The notes: generated by a model from the letters alone, not told the origin. Counted from the first letter of the stretch, positions 55,008 through 63,788 are shown. The stretch is 64,000 nt of DNA from Qipengyuania flava (GCF_011762005.1 NZ_JAASQU010000001.1:797876-861875); one strand, 5' to 3'. Numbers and translations are program-made.

Positions 55008-57314
55008 ATGAAATTGCGTACGATCATCGGAGCATCTGCCTTGGCTATGGCCGTGGCCGGGACTGCTCATGCACAATCCAACAACAGCACCGTCAACCAG
55101 AATGGCAACGGGCACGAGGCAACGGTAACGCAGGAAGGCGAAGACTCGATCTCACTCGTCGACCAGTCGAACGCGGACAATACAGCGCTGGTAGACCAGC
55201 AGTCCGCTACCGATACTGCCAATAGCACTATCGAACAGACCGGAACCAATGAACGCGCGAGCGTCATACAAGTCAGCGGTGCTGCCGAATCCGACATTGT
55301 TCAGTCGGGCGGTCCTCAGAATGCGTCGGTCTACCAGGATGGATCGAGCATTTCGGAGATCTCGCAAAGCCAGCGCTTCAACGAAGCGAGCGTCAGCCAG
55401 ACCGGTGACGCCAACTTCTCGTCGGTCATTCAGACCGGCGTCAACGGCGCTGTGGGCGACCCAGACAACGATCTTGAGAATGCAGACCCTGATGGTCGCG
55501 TAGGCGTGAGCCAGACCGGGAATGCCAATGCGAGCTACATCGTCCAGAGCGGCGACAACACGGTCGCGGACGTAGCATCGATCGGCGACGACAACACCGT
55601 CTCGATCGATCAGTCGGGCGATTTCTCGAATGCGGTCGTCAGCCAGGCCGGCAATCTGAACTCGGCCACGGTCGTACGTCAGAGCGCGGACGGAACCGGC
55701 GACGCCAGCCCCGCGAGCCAGCCGGTTGTCCCGGACGTTTATGCCGATGCGCAGATTGCCCAGACGGGCGATGCCAATGAGGCCTCGATCACGCAGGATG
55801 CAGTTCCCGCGTTCGCATCGATCGTCCAGACGGGCAACGAGAACGCTTCGACCATCGACCAGACCAATACGGCTTCGGGTGCCTATGCCTCGACCACGCA
55901 GCTGAGCGACGGCAACACGAGCCGCATCACGCAGAGCGCCGGTGCGAATGCCGAAGTTACCCAGGGCGGTGGTGCAAATCCGCTGGGACCGCGCGACTGG
56001 GACGGCAGCGAGCTGCCCCCGCCCGCAGGTGGTGGCGAAAGTTTCGCAAACAACGTCTCGTTGATCGACCAGTCGGCGGACGGTGCGGATGCGGTAGTCA
56101 ACCAGAATGGCATCATCAACCGGTCGAATGTCATCCAGACCGCGGAAGCTTCGGCCGATGTTTCGCAGGCCGGGGTCTACAACACCTCGATCGTCAACCA
56201 GAGCGGTACGGCTGAGGCTATCGTGGATCAGAGCGGCTCGCATGCACGTAACGCTTCGGTCATCGAACAGTCCGGTTCGTCGAGCTTCGCCAGCGTCACG
56301 CAGGACGGTTCGAACCTCGCGCCGCCCGCGAATGCACCGACCAATGTAAGCTTTGTTGCCCAGTCGGGAGACAGCAACTCTGCTATCGTGGGACAGATCG
56401 GCGACGAAAACCTCTCCGATGTCGATCAGAGCGGCGATTTCACGACTGCCAGCGTTGCCCAGGACGGCACCAATCTGACGTCACGCGTGACCCAAACCGG
56501 CACCTTGAACGGGGCCGACGTCACGCAAACCGGGTCGGACAATGAGTCGGATATCGTCCAGAGTGCCACGGTGCTAAGCGGCGCGATCGTGAGCCAGTCG
56601 GGATCGGGTCAGCGCTCGACGATCGACCAGAACCCGATCGGAGGCCATCAGGCCAATGTCGTGCAGGCCAATCTGAACAACACGTCGACCGTTTCGCAGG
56701 GTGGCCTGGCCAATTCGGCCGGCAGCTATCTCGATGAAACCGACACCGGTGTGCTGCAAACTGGTGAAAACGGCAGCTCGACCGTTACGCAAACCGGCGG
56801 ATTCCAGTCCGCCTATGTCGAGCAGCTAAGCGACAGCGTGGGTGACACGTCCGTGGTCGACCAAGGCACCAACGGTAGCGCCTTCATCCCGGGCCTGGGC
56901 GCCGGTTCGTTCCAGGTCGCCAATGTGTCCCAGAACGGCATCGGCAGTATGTCGACGGTGACCCAGCGTGGCGAAGCGCAGACTGCCGACGTGAACCAGA
57001 GCGGCACCGGCAACGAGTCGGTCGTCACTCAAGGCGAGGTACTCAGTGGGTTCTTTACCGCTGGTATCAACGTTGGTTCGGGCAATTCAGCCACGGTCAG
57101 CCAGAGCGGCGACGGGGATTTCTCGTCCGTTCTGCAGCTTGGCGAGGACAGTCTCGCAGACGTGACCCAGTCGGGCGAAAGCAATGAATCCTTCATCACG
57201 CAAACCGGCGCCGACCACTCGGCTACGGTAACGCAGAGTGGTGTGGACGCGCTTTCCACGATCGACCAGAACGGCAGCGGTCACACCGCCGTCGTAACCC
57301 AGTCAGGCTCGTAA
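55008..57314 (+). CDS. Giant curlin-repeat amyloid subunit 4
   Basis: 768 aa, the longest of the four. Signal peptide ends AHAQS (about 23), then the mature NNSTVNQNGNGHEATVTQ repeat. Over 30 units, with insertions (SELPPPAGGGES; GGGANPLGPRDWDGS) near the middle. The N-terminus (NNSTVNQ) differs from the AQNVSD start of subunits 1-3, so it is a more distant paralogue. GAGGAGAAGGACT precedes the ATG. Expected to be a major fibre component with the others. Confidence 0.9.
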   Translation: MKLRTIIGASALAMAVAGTAHAQSNNSTVNQNGNGHEATVTQEGEDSISLVDQSNADNTALVDQQSATDTANSTIEQTGTNERASVIQVSGAAESDIVQSGGPQNASVYQDGSSISEISQSQRFNEASVSQTGDANFSSVIQTGVNGAVGDPDNDLENADPDGRVGVSQTGNANASYIVQSGDNTVADVASIGDDNTVSIDQSGDFSNAVVSQAGNLNSATVVRQSADGTGDASPASQPVVPDVYADAQIAQTGDANEASITQDAVPAFASIVQTGNENASTIDQTNTASGAYASTTQLSDGNTSRITQSAGANAEVTQGGGANPLGPRDWDGSELPPPAGGGESFANNVSLIDQSADGADAVVNQNGIINRSNVIQTAEASADVSQAGVYNTSIVNQSGTAEAIVDQSGSHARNASVIEQSGSSSFASVTQDGSNLAPPANAPTNVSFVAQSGDSNSAIVGQIGDENLSDVDQSGDFTTASVAQDGTNLTSRVTQTGTLNGADVTQTGSDNESDIVQSATVLSGAIVSQSGSGQRSTIDQNPIGGHQANVVQANLNNTSTVSQGGLANSAGSYLDETDTGVLQTGENGSSTVTQTGGFQSAYVEQLSDSVGDTSVVDQGTNGSAFIPGLGAGSFQVANVSQNGIGSMSTVTQRGEAQTADVNQSGTGNESVVTQGEVLSGFFTAGINVGSGNSATVSQSGDGDFSSVLQLGEDSLADVTQSGESNESFITQTGADHSATVTQSGVDALSTIDQNGSGHTAVVTQSGS

Positions 57315-57325
57315 GAGCCACACCG

Positions 57326-57358
57326 AGGGGGCCGGGTGACTTCGCACGCCCGGTCCCT
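57326..57358 (+). terminator. Imperfect hairpin after curlin 4
   Basis: AGGGGGCCGGG and CCCGGTCCCT can pair imperfectly around a TGACTTCGCACG loop. No clear T-run. Fourth such hairpin in the operon. Confidence 0.4.
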
Positions 57359-57442
57359 AACTTCCCGGCGAAGCGTACAGATCGGTCCGGCCCCATCTCG
57401 CTCGCGCCTGCTACCGTAATTGCGAAACGACAGGACCCCGCC

Positions 57443-58219
57443 ATGAAAGTCAGCACATTCTTGCAGGTAGCGATCGTAGTCAGCGCGGTTCTTACTGCCG
57501 CGAGCGCTCATGCGAATCCCAGTTCAACCCAAGGTGCTGGCGCCGACGGCCATGTGCCCCCGGGCAATCCGTGCGGAACCGGACTAGGCAAAGGCACCGG
57601 AAATCCTTGCGGTGGCAACAAGGGCAATTCGGGCGCGAACGGAAACGCGTCCGCTGCCAGCATTCCCGCATTCGAGCCGATCGAGGTACCGCAAGACGCC
57701 GGCAGCGGCGTCTTCATCGACCAGATCGGCCTCGATAATCTTGCTTCGAGCGAGCAGGAAAACAGCCGCGGTTATGCGCGCATGGTGCAGCAGGGGGACG
57801 AGAATACCGTTGATATCCTCCAGCGCAATGGCCCGCACTATGCGGTCGTCGCTCAAGATGGCGACCGGAATTCCGCCGATGTCGAACAGTCCGGCGAAGG
57901 TCGAGCCATTCTGATCCTGTCTCAACAGGGTATCAACAACGGGGCGAGTGTTTTCCAGTCGGAGACCGGGACGAGCTACTCAGCCGCCGCAATCAGCCAA
58001 ACCGGTGAAGCGAATAGCCTGATGCTCGTCCAGGATGGCGAAGACAACCAAGCTCGCCTGTCGCAGGACGGATCGGGCAATGCGATGACCGCTACCCAGT
58101 TGGGTGCCTCGAACCGACTGGAATGGGCACAGAACGGTGACGGACTGTCCGATCTCGCGATCGAGCAGACTGGCGGCAGCACGATGTATGTCCTACAGAC
58201 AAATGGTGGTGGAAACTGA
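57443..58219 (+). CDS. CsgB-like minor curlin/nucleator candidate
   Basis: 258 aa with a signal peptide (1-25, ending AHANP). A Gly/Asn-rich linker (30-70) has two Cys (GNPCGTGLG; GNPCGGNKG). Irregular curlin-type repeats follow (IDQIGLDNLASSEQENS; DGEDNQARLSQDGSGN), about six units. It is shorter, less regular and more charged than the four large proteins, as CsgB is relative to CsgA. The Cys pair is unusual for curlins and could anchor or cap the fibre. The nucleator role is inferred. Confidence 0.7.
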   Translation: MKVSTFLQVAIVVSAVLTAASAHANPSSTQGAGADGHVPPGNPCGTGLGKGTGNPCGGNKGNSGANGNASAASIPAFEPIEVPQDAGSGVFIDQIGLDNLASSEQENSRGYARMVQQGDENTVDILQRNGPHYAVVAQDGDRNSADVEQSGEGRAILILSQQGINNGASVFQSETGTSYSAAAISQTGEANSLMLVQDGEDNQARLSQDGSGNAMTATQLGASNRLEWAQNGDGLSDLAIEQTGGSTMYVLQTNGGGN

Positions 58220-58233
58220 CGGGAGGCTTATCG

Positions 58234-58824
58234 ATGGTTTTCGTATCGACCTTGGCGATCCTGTTGCTGGCCCAACCCGAAATAGCGATGGAGCAGGTCG
58301 CGAGCAACTCGGCGGAGGATCCTGTGCTAGAGCAGCTCAGCTCACGCGAGGAATCGACGGTCGAGGTCGCCGAGACCAACAATTCCGACGAGGCTGCTGA
58401 CAGCGTATTGCAGGTCTCCGATGGCGATACCGCGCTCGAACTCGACAGGGTAGAAGGTCTTGATCGCTGCAGTGCTGAGCTGCTTTCCGAGCAAGATCAG
58501 GAATTTTGCGCGCGCCGCCTGGAAACGCGTTCCGCAGACTTCACACCCGAGCGCCGCAAGCTTTCTGCCGAAGAAGTGCTTTTCGCCGAGAACTCGATAA
58601 GGCGTTCCGCAGGCGACGTTGCATCTGCATCGAAGAATGTCACCGGCAAGACCGCTTCGGCTGGTGACAGCGACCTTCAGGCCTTGGCGTCGCTAACGCT
58701 TGCCGCTCCGGACAGCGGAGACACCGCTGCCACGGCCGATTCCGGTGCAAACGAGCTGCCCGTGGAAACGCAATCGATGATCGAGGCGATCGTCAACCAG
58801 CTGACCACGCTTCCGGAAGGTTAG
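58234..58824 (+). CDS. Unknown accessory protein of the curli locus
   Basis: 196 aa beginning MVFVSTLAILLLAQPEIA, a signal- or anchor-like hydrophobic start. The rest is acidic and low in aromatics, with Gln/Ser/Glu-rich stretches, a Cys pair (LDRCSAELLSEQDQEFCARR), and a TIDxx-type helix end. No recognised domain. It is 14 bp after the CsgB-like gene and 2 bp before csgH, so it belongs to the operon. It may be a periplasmic chaperone or a replacement for the missing CsgE, but no sequence evidence favours either. Confidence 0.6.
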   Translation: MVFVSTLAILLLAQPEIAMEQVASNSAEDPVLEQLSSREESTVEVAETNNSDEAADSVLQVSDGDTALELDRVEGLDRCSAELLSEQDQEFCARRLETRSADFTPERRKLSAEEVLFAENSIRRSAGDVASASKNVTGKTASAGDSDLQALASLTLAAPDSGDTAATADSGANELPVETQSMIEAIVNQLTTLPEG

Positions 58825-58826
58825 CC

Positions 58827-59171
58827 ATGGGACCTGCCCTACTGTTCATTGCCAGCATTGGAGGCACCATGCCCGAAGGCATATCCGAGCCGCCGAAAGC
58901 GATAACGCTCAGCATTCAGCCGCGGGGCGATGTCACGGAAGTATCGCTGGAAGGCAATTCGCCGGTCGATCAGCGCGTCGAATATTCAATCGAGATGACG
59001 GGTTCATCGACCAGTCGGCATCGCGGCAAGACATCGCTCACGGCGAACGTTCCGGTAGTCCTATCGACAATGAGGATGCAGACCGCCGGCGATTGGTGCG
59101 TAACTATCGACGTAACCGAAGAGAACGGTCGAAATTACCGTTACACAAGGGGAGCATCGTGCAGCGCTTGA
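58827..59171 (+). CDS. csgH: Curli-type amyloid chaperone CsgH
   Basis: 114 aa with a short hydrophobic N-terminus. The mature part (ITLSIQPRGDVTEVSLEGNS; VEYSIEMTGSSTSRHRGK) is an Ig-like beta-sandwich of the CsgC/CsgH type. In alphaproteobacteria CsgH replaces CsgC in keeping curlin soluble in the periplasm. WCVTIDV and SCSA give a Cys pair. Starts 2 bp after the previous gene. Last gene of the plus-strand curli operon. Confidence 0.82.
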   Translation: MGPALLFIASIGGTMPEGISEPPKAITLSIQPRGDVTEVSLEGNSPVDQRVEYSIEMTGSSTSRHRGKTSLTANVPVVLSTMRMQTAGDWCVTIDVTEENGRNYRYTRGASCSA

Positions 59172-59213
59172 CCGGTGCTTGGACAGGCACTGGCCGGCTC
59201 CGGCGATTAGCGG

Positions 59214-59906
59214 TCAATCCGAACTCCGATTGCGGATGACAATCTCTACCTGATCCGTTTCGCATTCTAACGCGTGAGCAATCAGTTCGCGATAGCGCTG
59301 CACCAATTCTTCGAACGGCAGTCCTTGCGAGAGTTCAGGCAAGGGGGCTTGCGAGGTCATGCGGTCGGCTTCGCCATACGCAAGTTCTACTTGGCCCACA
59401 CGCAGAACTTCGCAAAGCCTGAGAAACGACTCTCGCGAAGGCAACATCTTCCCCGTCTCCCACTTCCACACGGTGGGCTTGCTCGTTCCTACCCGTTCGG
59501 CAAGAGCCACCAAGGACAATCCCGATGCCTCTCGCAAGCGCTTGATCCGGCTCCCCATGGGTTCCGTCCCAAGCACATCAGCTCCGCCATTTCGAATGCG
59601 TGCTGCGAGCAGATCTGCCCGCCTGAGCGGTCGATCGAACTGGCAACCAACAAAATCGGAAGACTTCCAGACTATGCGGCCATCTATGTCGCCGACATTG
59701 GGAATGGTGATTGTGATTGCCTGCTCGTCCAAGGGACCAAAATCTGTCCGAAGAAGAAGGCCGCTTCGCGAAATATTCAGCACTTGAACATTACCCGACT
59801 GCTCGCCTTGGCGCAGCGACGCGGCAATATTCAAGGTAAGCCTGGGCTCTTTTCTACCCGTCTCTGTGTCGGCCTGTATTCGCCCGCTGATGGAGCCGCA
59901 AAACAT
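59214..59906 (-). CDS. PilZ-XRE fusion, putative c-di-GMP-responsive regulator
   Basis: 230 aa. N-terminal PilZ domain with the c-di-GMP motifs R18-x3-R22 (RKEPR) and NxSxxG at 44-49 (NISRSG). A C-terminal XRE-type HTH occupies about 117-170 (GSRIKRLREASGLSLVALAERVGTSKPTVWKWETG, the canonical helix-turn-helix). It thus joins a c-di-GMP sensor to DNA binding in one chain. Convergent with the curli operon, 42 bp from csgH, and a prime candidate for controlling it. Binding site unknown. Confidence 0.88.
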   Translation of the reverse strand: MFCGSISGRIQADTETGRKEPRLTLNIAASLRQGEQSGNVQVLNISRSGLLLRTDFGPLDEQAITITIPNVGDIDGRIVWKSSDFVGCQFDRPLRRADLLAARIRNGGADVLGTEPMGSRIKRLREASGLSLVALAERVGTSKPTVWKWETGKMLPSRESFLRLCEVLRVGQVELAYGEADRMTSQAPLPELSQGLPFEELVQRYRELIAHALECETDQVEIVIRNRSSD

Positions 59907-59953
59907 AGTTCAGTGTGTTTCAATAACCGATACTTAGCAAGGGCTATTTTTGT

Positions 59954-60550
59954 TCAGCTTGGCACTTGTTTGAGCTTGCGGATCTCGCTGGCGATATCGT
60001 GCGCCATGAGGGCTACGGACTCGTTCGCGCCGGGTCGGCAAGCGAAACTGCGCAAGCCCATGATGTTGAGCTGTATGCGTCTGGCCGCATGCTCTACTTC
60101 AAGCGATGCTGAAGCCTCACCCCTCTGCTGCGCGCGGCGCAGATTGTTGCCGATCTCGGTCTCGATCGCGGCAATGCCGCTTTCGGCGCTACGACGCAGC
60201 GTTTCGTCGCCCTCCCCATGCTCGAGCAGCGTTTTGACGAGCATACAGGAACGCGCCGAACGGTCTTCATCCAGCGCGACCGCTTCGACGAACCCGGCAA
60301 GTCCTTCGATCGGTGAGGCCGCTTCCGAGGCATGCCTGCGCAAATCCGCCAGCACGTCCTCGGTATAGCGATCCAGCGCGGCGACATAGAAACCCCGCTT
60401 GCTGCCGAAGGCTGCGTAGATGCTGCCCGGATGCATTCCCGTAGCGCGTTCCAGGTCTTTCATCGAGGTGCCGTGGAAACCCCACTGCCAGAAAGCGTCG
60501 AGCCCGGCCGCAAGGGCTGCGGCCCGGTCATGGGTCGTCAACTTTACCAT
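59954..60550 (-). CDS. TetR/AcrR-family regulator
   Basis: 198 aa from ATG 60550 (MVKLTTHDRAAA). The N-terminal HTH (AGLDAFWQWGFHGTSMKDLERATGMHPGSIYAAFGSKRGFYVA) is classic TetR. The C-terminal ligand domain contains ARSCMLVKTLLEHGEGD. Divergent from the AhpD-like gene with two 16-bp operators between (60570-60609), so it probably represses that gene and itself. Inducer unknown. Confidence 0.93.
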   Translation of the reverse strand: MVKLTTHDRAAALAAGLDAFWQWGFHGTSMKDLERATGMHPGSIYAAFGSKRGFYVAALDRYTEDVLADLRRHASEAASPIEGLAGFVEAVALDEDRSARSCMLVKTLLEHGEGDETLRRSAESGIAAIETEIGNNLRRAQQRGEASASLEVEHAARRIQLNIMGLRSFACRPGANESVALMAHDIASEIRKLKQVPS

Positions 60551-60569
60551 GCAATCCACATAGGCATTC

Positions 60570-60609
60570 TTGAGCGTTCATTCAAATTGCATCTTGAGCA
60601 ATCACTCAA
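60570..60609. promoter_or_regulatory. Two tandem 16-bp TetR operators
   Basis: TTGAGCGTTCATTCAA (60570-60585) and TTGAGCAATCACTCAA (60594-60609) are direct repeats, centre spacing 24 bp. Each has TTGA/TCAA ends in inverted orientation. They lie in the 105-bp gap between the divergent TetR and AhpD-like genes; the second is about 46 bp before the AhpD-like ATG. Confidence 0.8.
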
Positions 60610-60655
60610 GCATTCCCAGATGGGCTGCCGACGGGATGACAAACAAGGATTTTCA

Positions 60656-61213
60656 ATGACCGAACTGACGCTCCACACTCCGCGAACAGCTCCTGAAGAA
60701 AGCCAGCCGCTGCTCGGCGCATCGCAAAAGGCCTTCGGCATGATCCCCAATCTGCACGCGGTGATGGCAGAAGCCCCGGGCCTGCTTGAAGGCTATCAAA
60801 AGCTGCACGAGCTGTTTCTCGCTTCCAGCTTCGATGACGAGGAAAAGACGGTTGTCTGGCAAACGATCAACGTCGAACATGCTTGCCACTACTGCGTTCC
60901 GGCACATACCGGGATCGCGCACTCGATGAAGGTCGACGCCGCCATCACCGAGGCCCTGCGCAACGAAACCCCGCTGGCCGAACCGCGTCTCGAGGCGCTC
61001 CGTGAATTCACGCTCGCAATGGTGCGCAATCGCGGCAATGTGAGCGACGACGAGGTGCAGGCGTTCTTCGACGCCGGTTACACCCAGCGCCAATTGCTCG
61101 AGATCGTTCTTGGACTCGCGCAGAAGGTAATGAGCAATTACACCAATCATCTCGCCGAAACGCCGGTAGACGAACCTTTCGCCAAGTTCGCCTGGACCAA
61201 GTCGGCCAGCTGA
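60656..61213 (+). CDS. AhpD-like/carboxymuconolactone decarboxylase family protein
   Basis: 185 aa. The CxxC centre is H-A-C-H-Y-C (Cys77/Cys80), followed by VPAHTGIAH, the family His. Such proteins reduce peroxides (AhpD) or act as gamma-carboxymuconolactone decarboxylase; the CxxC favours redox activity. AAGGA precedes ATG 60656. Controlled by the divergent TetR gene. Transcription ends at 61245-61269. Substrate unknown. Confidence 0.88.
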   Translation: MTELTLHTPRTAPEESQPLLGASQKAFGMIPNLHAVMAEAPGLLEGYQKLHELFLASSFDDEEKTVVWQTINVEHACHYCVPAHTGIAHSMKVDAAITEALRNETPLAEPRLEALREFTLAMVRNRGNVSDDEVQAFFDAGYTQRQLLEIVLGLAQKVMSNYTNHLAETPVDEPFAKFAWTKSAS

Positions 61214-61244
61214 ACCAGCGCTCGCAGGTTTCGAACCTCACATA

Positions 61245-61269
61245 CGGGCGGCCTCGCAGCCGCCCGTTT
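61245..61269 (+). terminator. Terminator of the AhpD-like gene
   Basis: CGGGCGGC (61245-61252) pairs with GCCGCCCG (61259-61266), then TTTC. Strong GC stem with short T-run. Confidence 0.7.
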
Positions 61270-61440
61270 CGCGTTTGCGAACGATATTACGCACAGTTCC
61301 GGAAGATGGTAAGGCGATGAGCACTCCGGGCGTCCAGGAGACGCGGGGGTCGCGGAGAGAATCAGCTCATCGCCTCGAGCGGGCCTATAGGCAGGAGACC
61401 GATCTAAGGGAATACCCGTAGATCAGTATCGTCATCATTC

Positions 61441-63759
61441 CTATGCTGCGGATCGTTGGGGCAGGCTCGCAACGCCCGTGTAACGCTGGCAAAGCGCAAG
61501 GAGGTCCGGCGCCGGCAGCGGACGGGAAACGTGATAACCCTGTGCAAGATCGCATCCGACTTCGCGCAGGAAGTCGAGACATTCCTTTGTCTCGATTCCC
61601 TCTGCAACGACCTGCAGACCAAGCGCGTGCGCCAAGTGGACGGTAGAACGTACCAACAGCGCATCGCTGCTGTCTTCATGCGCATTCTCGACGAAGCTTC
61701 GATCGATCTTGAGCTCGCCGATCGGCAGGGTCTTGAGATAGGTCAGGGTTGACTGGCCAGTGCCATAATCGTCGAGCGAGATCATGATCCCCATCTGCCG
61801 ATATCCATCCAGTGCGCGCAGGGCGGCCGACGGATCGGCCATGGTTGCCGATTCGGTAACCTCGAAAATGAGATGGGAGGCCGAGGTCTCGCTTTCCGCA
61901 AGTGCCGCACGGACCGCCTCGAAGAAGACCTGCGAGGTAAGCAGGCGCGCCGATATGTTCACCGCCGCCTTCACCTCCATGCCGGCTGCCTGCCACTGCG
62001 AGAGATCGCGCAACGTACGTTGCAGGACGAACAGCGTCATATCCGCAATGTGATCGCTCTTCTCGGCCAATGGAATAAAACTGTCGGGACTGAGATAGCC
62101 ACGCGTTGGATGGTGCCACCGGACGAGCGCCTCGACGCTGGCGATCCGGTTCGTCTTCAGGTCGAGCTTGGGCTGGTATTGCACCTCGAGCTGATGGTTC
62201 TCGATCGCGTTCGCCAGTTCGCCCATCAGCGAAACCTGTTGCTCGAGGAGGTCCTGCTCGGCAGCCTCGTGCATGTGCCACACCTTGTCATTCGCCAGCG
62301 CGGTGCTGGCAGCCAGCGAAGCTTCGGCAGTGGCACCGGCCGCGGCGATGCCGAAAACGATGGCAGGATCGACACGCTTGCCGGCGACCTCGAGCGGACG
62401 GCGCAATTCGCGCCGCAGTTCGGTGAGCTTTTCCAACCGCGTCTCGTGACCTTCTTCGGAAATCCACGCCAGACAGCGATCATCGACGCGGTATATCAGG
62501 TCCTGATCACCCATTCGCGCGGCGAGGCTCTGCATCAGCGACCCGATGGCTTCTGCGCCGATTACCGATTTGATCGCATCGAAATTCGCAACCATGGCAA
62601 CGATGGTCTGCGCGTGTTCACGTGAACCGTCGGCCTCGCGCAATGCACGGCGGTTCGGCAAGCCGCTTTCCTGGTCGATGCGCTGTGCGCGATACAGATC
62701 GCGATAGAGCAACAGACCCGCGCGTGCGACACCCGACCCGAGGATCAGAAGCAGGCCCGCGACGATCCGGAATTCCACATTGACGAGACTGTACGATGCG
62801 ATGTCGGCAACGAAGAGCAGCACCGCGCCCATGCCGGAGGCCATGACTACGCGCCGATAGGTCTTCTGCGCAAAGATCAGGGCGGCAGCCATTGCCCCGA
62901 CCAGCAACGGGAACTCCCACCCCCCGAAGATGGGAATCCCGCCCAGCAAGGTTTCCGCAGCAAGCGCCTGGACTATTACACCGGGCAATACGCCATGCCG
63001 CGGCGTGGCGTATCGATCTCCCATCTCGATCGCGGTTGCGCCGATCAGGATGTCCTTGCCGCGGACCGCTGAAGTATCGAACCGTCCGTCGGCAATATCG
63101 ATAAAGCTGTAGCGGGGTATCGACGCGGGGTTGATCGCGAAATCGACGGGAAAGTGTTCTCCGGCTTTTCCGGCCACCCCGGCGGCCTGCGCCGACAGCG
63201 AGGGTCGCGGGACATCGGCGGTTATCGTTCCCAGGGGCATGTTACGCACCACGCCATCGCTGTCTGGGATGACCGACACCGATGCCAAAGAAGCATGCTG
63301 CCGCAAGGCGGCGATGGGCAAGGCGTCGATCTGCCGATCGGATCCGAAGCTTTCGCTCTGGGCGAATGTCGGAAGGATAATTTGCGCGGCGGCCTTGTTA
63401 AGGCTGCGCGCCAGCGTGGCATCCTCGACCGGGTCAGAAGCCGAGGAGAAGTCGACATCGAAAATGATCGAGCGGGCCCCCGCCGCATCCAGCGCTGTAA
63501 CAACACCGGCGTAATTGCTGCGCGGCCACGGCCAGCGCTGGATCTGGGCGACGCTTGCGGCGTCCATTTCGACGACGTGAATTTGTCCGCTTGCCGTGCT
63601 GCTCCTCAGTGCAAAGCTGAAACTCCTGAGACCATTGTCCAGATCACGAAACGCGCCCGACTGGGCTGCCGACCCGATCGAGAAGATCAGGAGGGCCGCC
63701 AAGAGGATATTCTCCCACGGCATACGCCGCAGCAGGATCGAGGAGGACGCCGAACGCAT
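61441..63759 (-). CDS. CHASE2 - degenerate GGDEF - EAL c-di-GMP phosphodiesterase
   Basis: 772 aa. A CHASE2 extracytoplasmic sensor domain follows an N-terminal membrane anchor (IHVVEMDAASVAQIQRWPWPR; RSIIFDVDFSSASDPVED; DGVVRNMPLG). Three membrane helices come next (about 270-355), then a GGDEF fold whose active motif is lost (YRVDDRCLAWI in place of RxGGDEF). A full EAL domain has SVEALVRW, FEVTES, LDDYGTG, KIDRSF and AEGIET intact. The EAL is likely active; the GGDEF is allosteric at most. An acidic-tailed partial gene lies 29 bp upstream on the same strand, a layout often seen for FecR-CHASE2 pairs. Signal unknown. Confidence 0.92.
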   Translation of the reverse strand: MRSASSSILLRRMPWENILLAALLIFSIGSAAQSGAFRDLDNGLRSFSFALRSSTASGQIHVVEMDAASVAQIQRWPWPRSNYAGVVTALDAAGARSIIFDVDFSSASDPVEDATLARSLNKAAAQIILPTFAQSESFGSDRQIDALPIAALRQHASLASVSVIPDSDGVVRNMPLGTITADVPRPSLSAQAAGVAGKAGEHFPVDFAINPASIPRYSFIDIADGRFDTSAVRGKDILIGATAIEMGDRYATPRHGVLPGVIVQALAAETLLGGIPIFGGWEFPLLVGAMAAALIFAQKTYRRVVMASGMGAVLLFVADIASYSLVNVEFRIVAGLLLILGSGVARAGLLLYRDLYRAQRIDQESGLPNRRALREADGSREHAQTIVAMVANFDAIKSVIGAEAIGSLMQSLAARMGDQDLIYRVDDRCLAWISEEGHETRLEKLTELRRELRRPLEVAGKRVDPAIVFGIAAAGATAEASLAASTALANDKVWHMHEAAEQDLLEQQVSLMGELANAIENHQLEVQYQPKLDLKTNRIASVEALVRWHHPTRGYLSPDSFIPLAEKSDHIADMTLFVLQRTLRDLSQWQAAGMEVKAAVNISARLLTSQVFFEAVRAALAESETSASHLIFEVTESATMADPSAALRALDGYRQMGIMISLDDYGTGQSTLTYLKTLPIGELKIDRSFVENAHEDSSDALLVRSTVHLAHALGLQVVAEGIETKECLDFLREVGCDLAQGYHVSRPLPAPDLLALCQRYTGVASLPQRSAA

Positions 63760-63788
63760 GGGATCAGGACGCGATCGCCGATAGCCGA

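Noticed and set aside
49700..57300. Long reading frames antisense to the curlin genes (for example 53398-54960 and 50633-51253 minus)
   Set aside because: They arise from the biased codons of the Q/N/S/D repeat units; they have no recognisable domains, and the repeat pattern of the sense frame explains them.
49400..58220. Regular repeats considered as a CRISPR array
   Set aside because: Repeats are imperfect, triplet-phased and coding; spacers of constant length are absent, and no cas genes are present.
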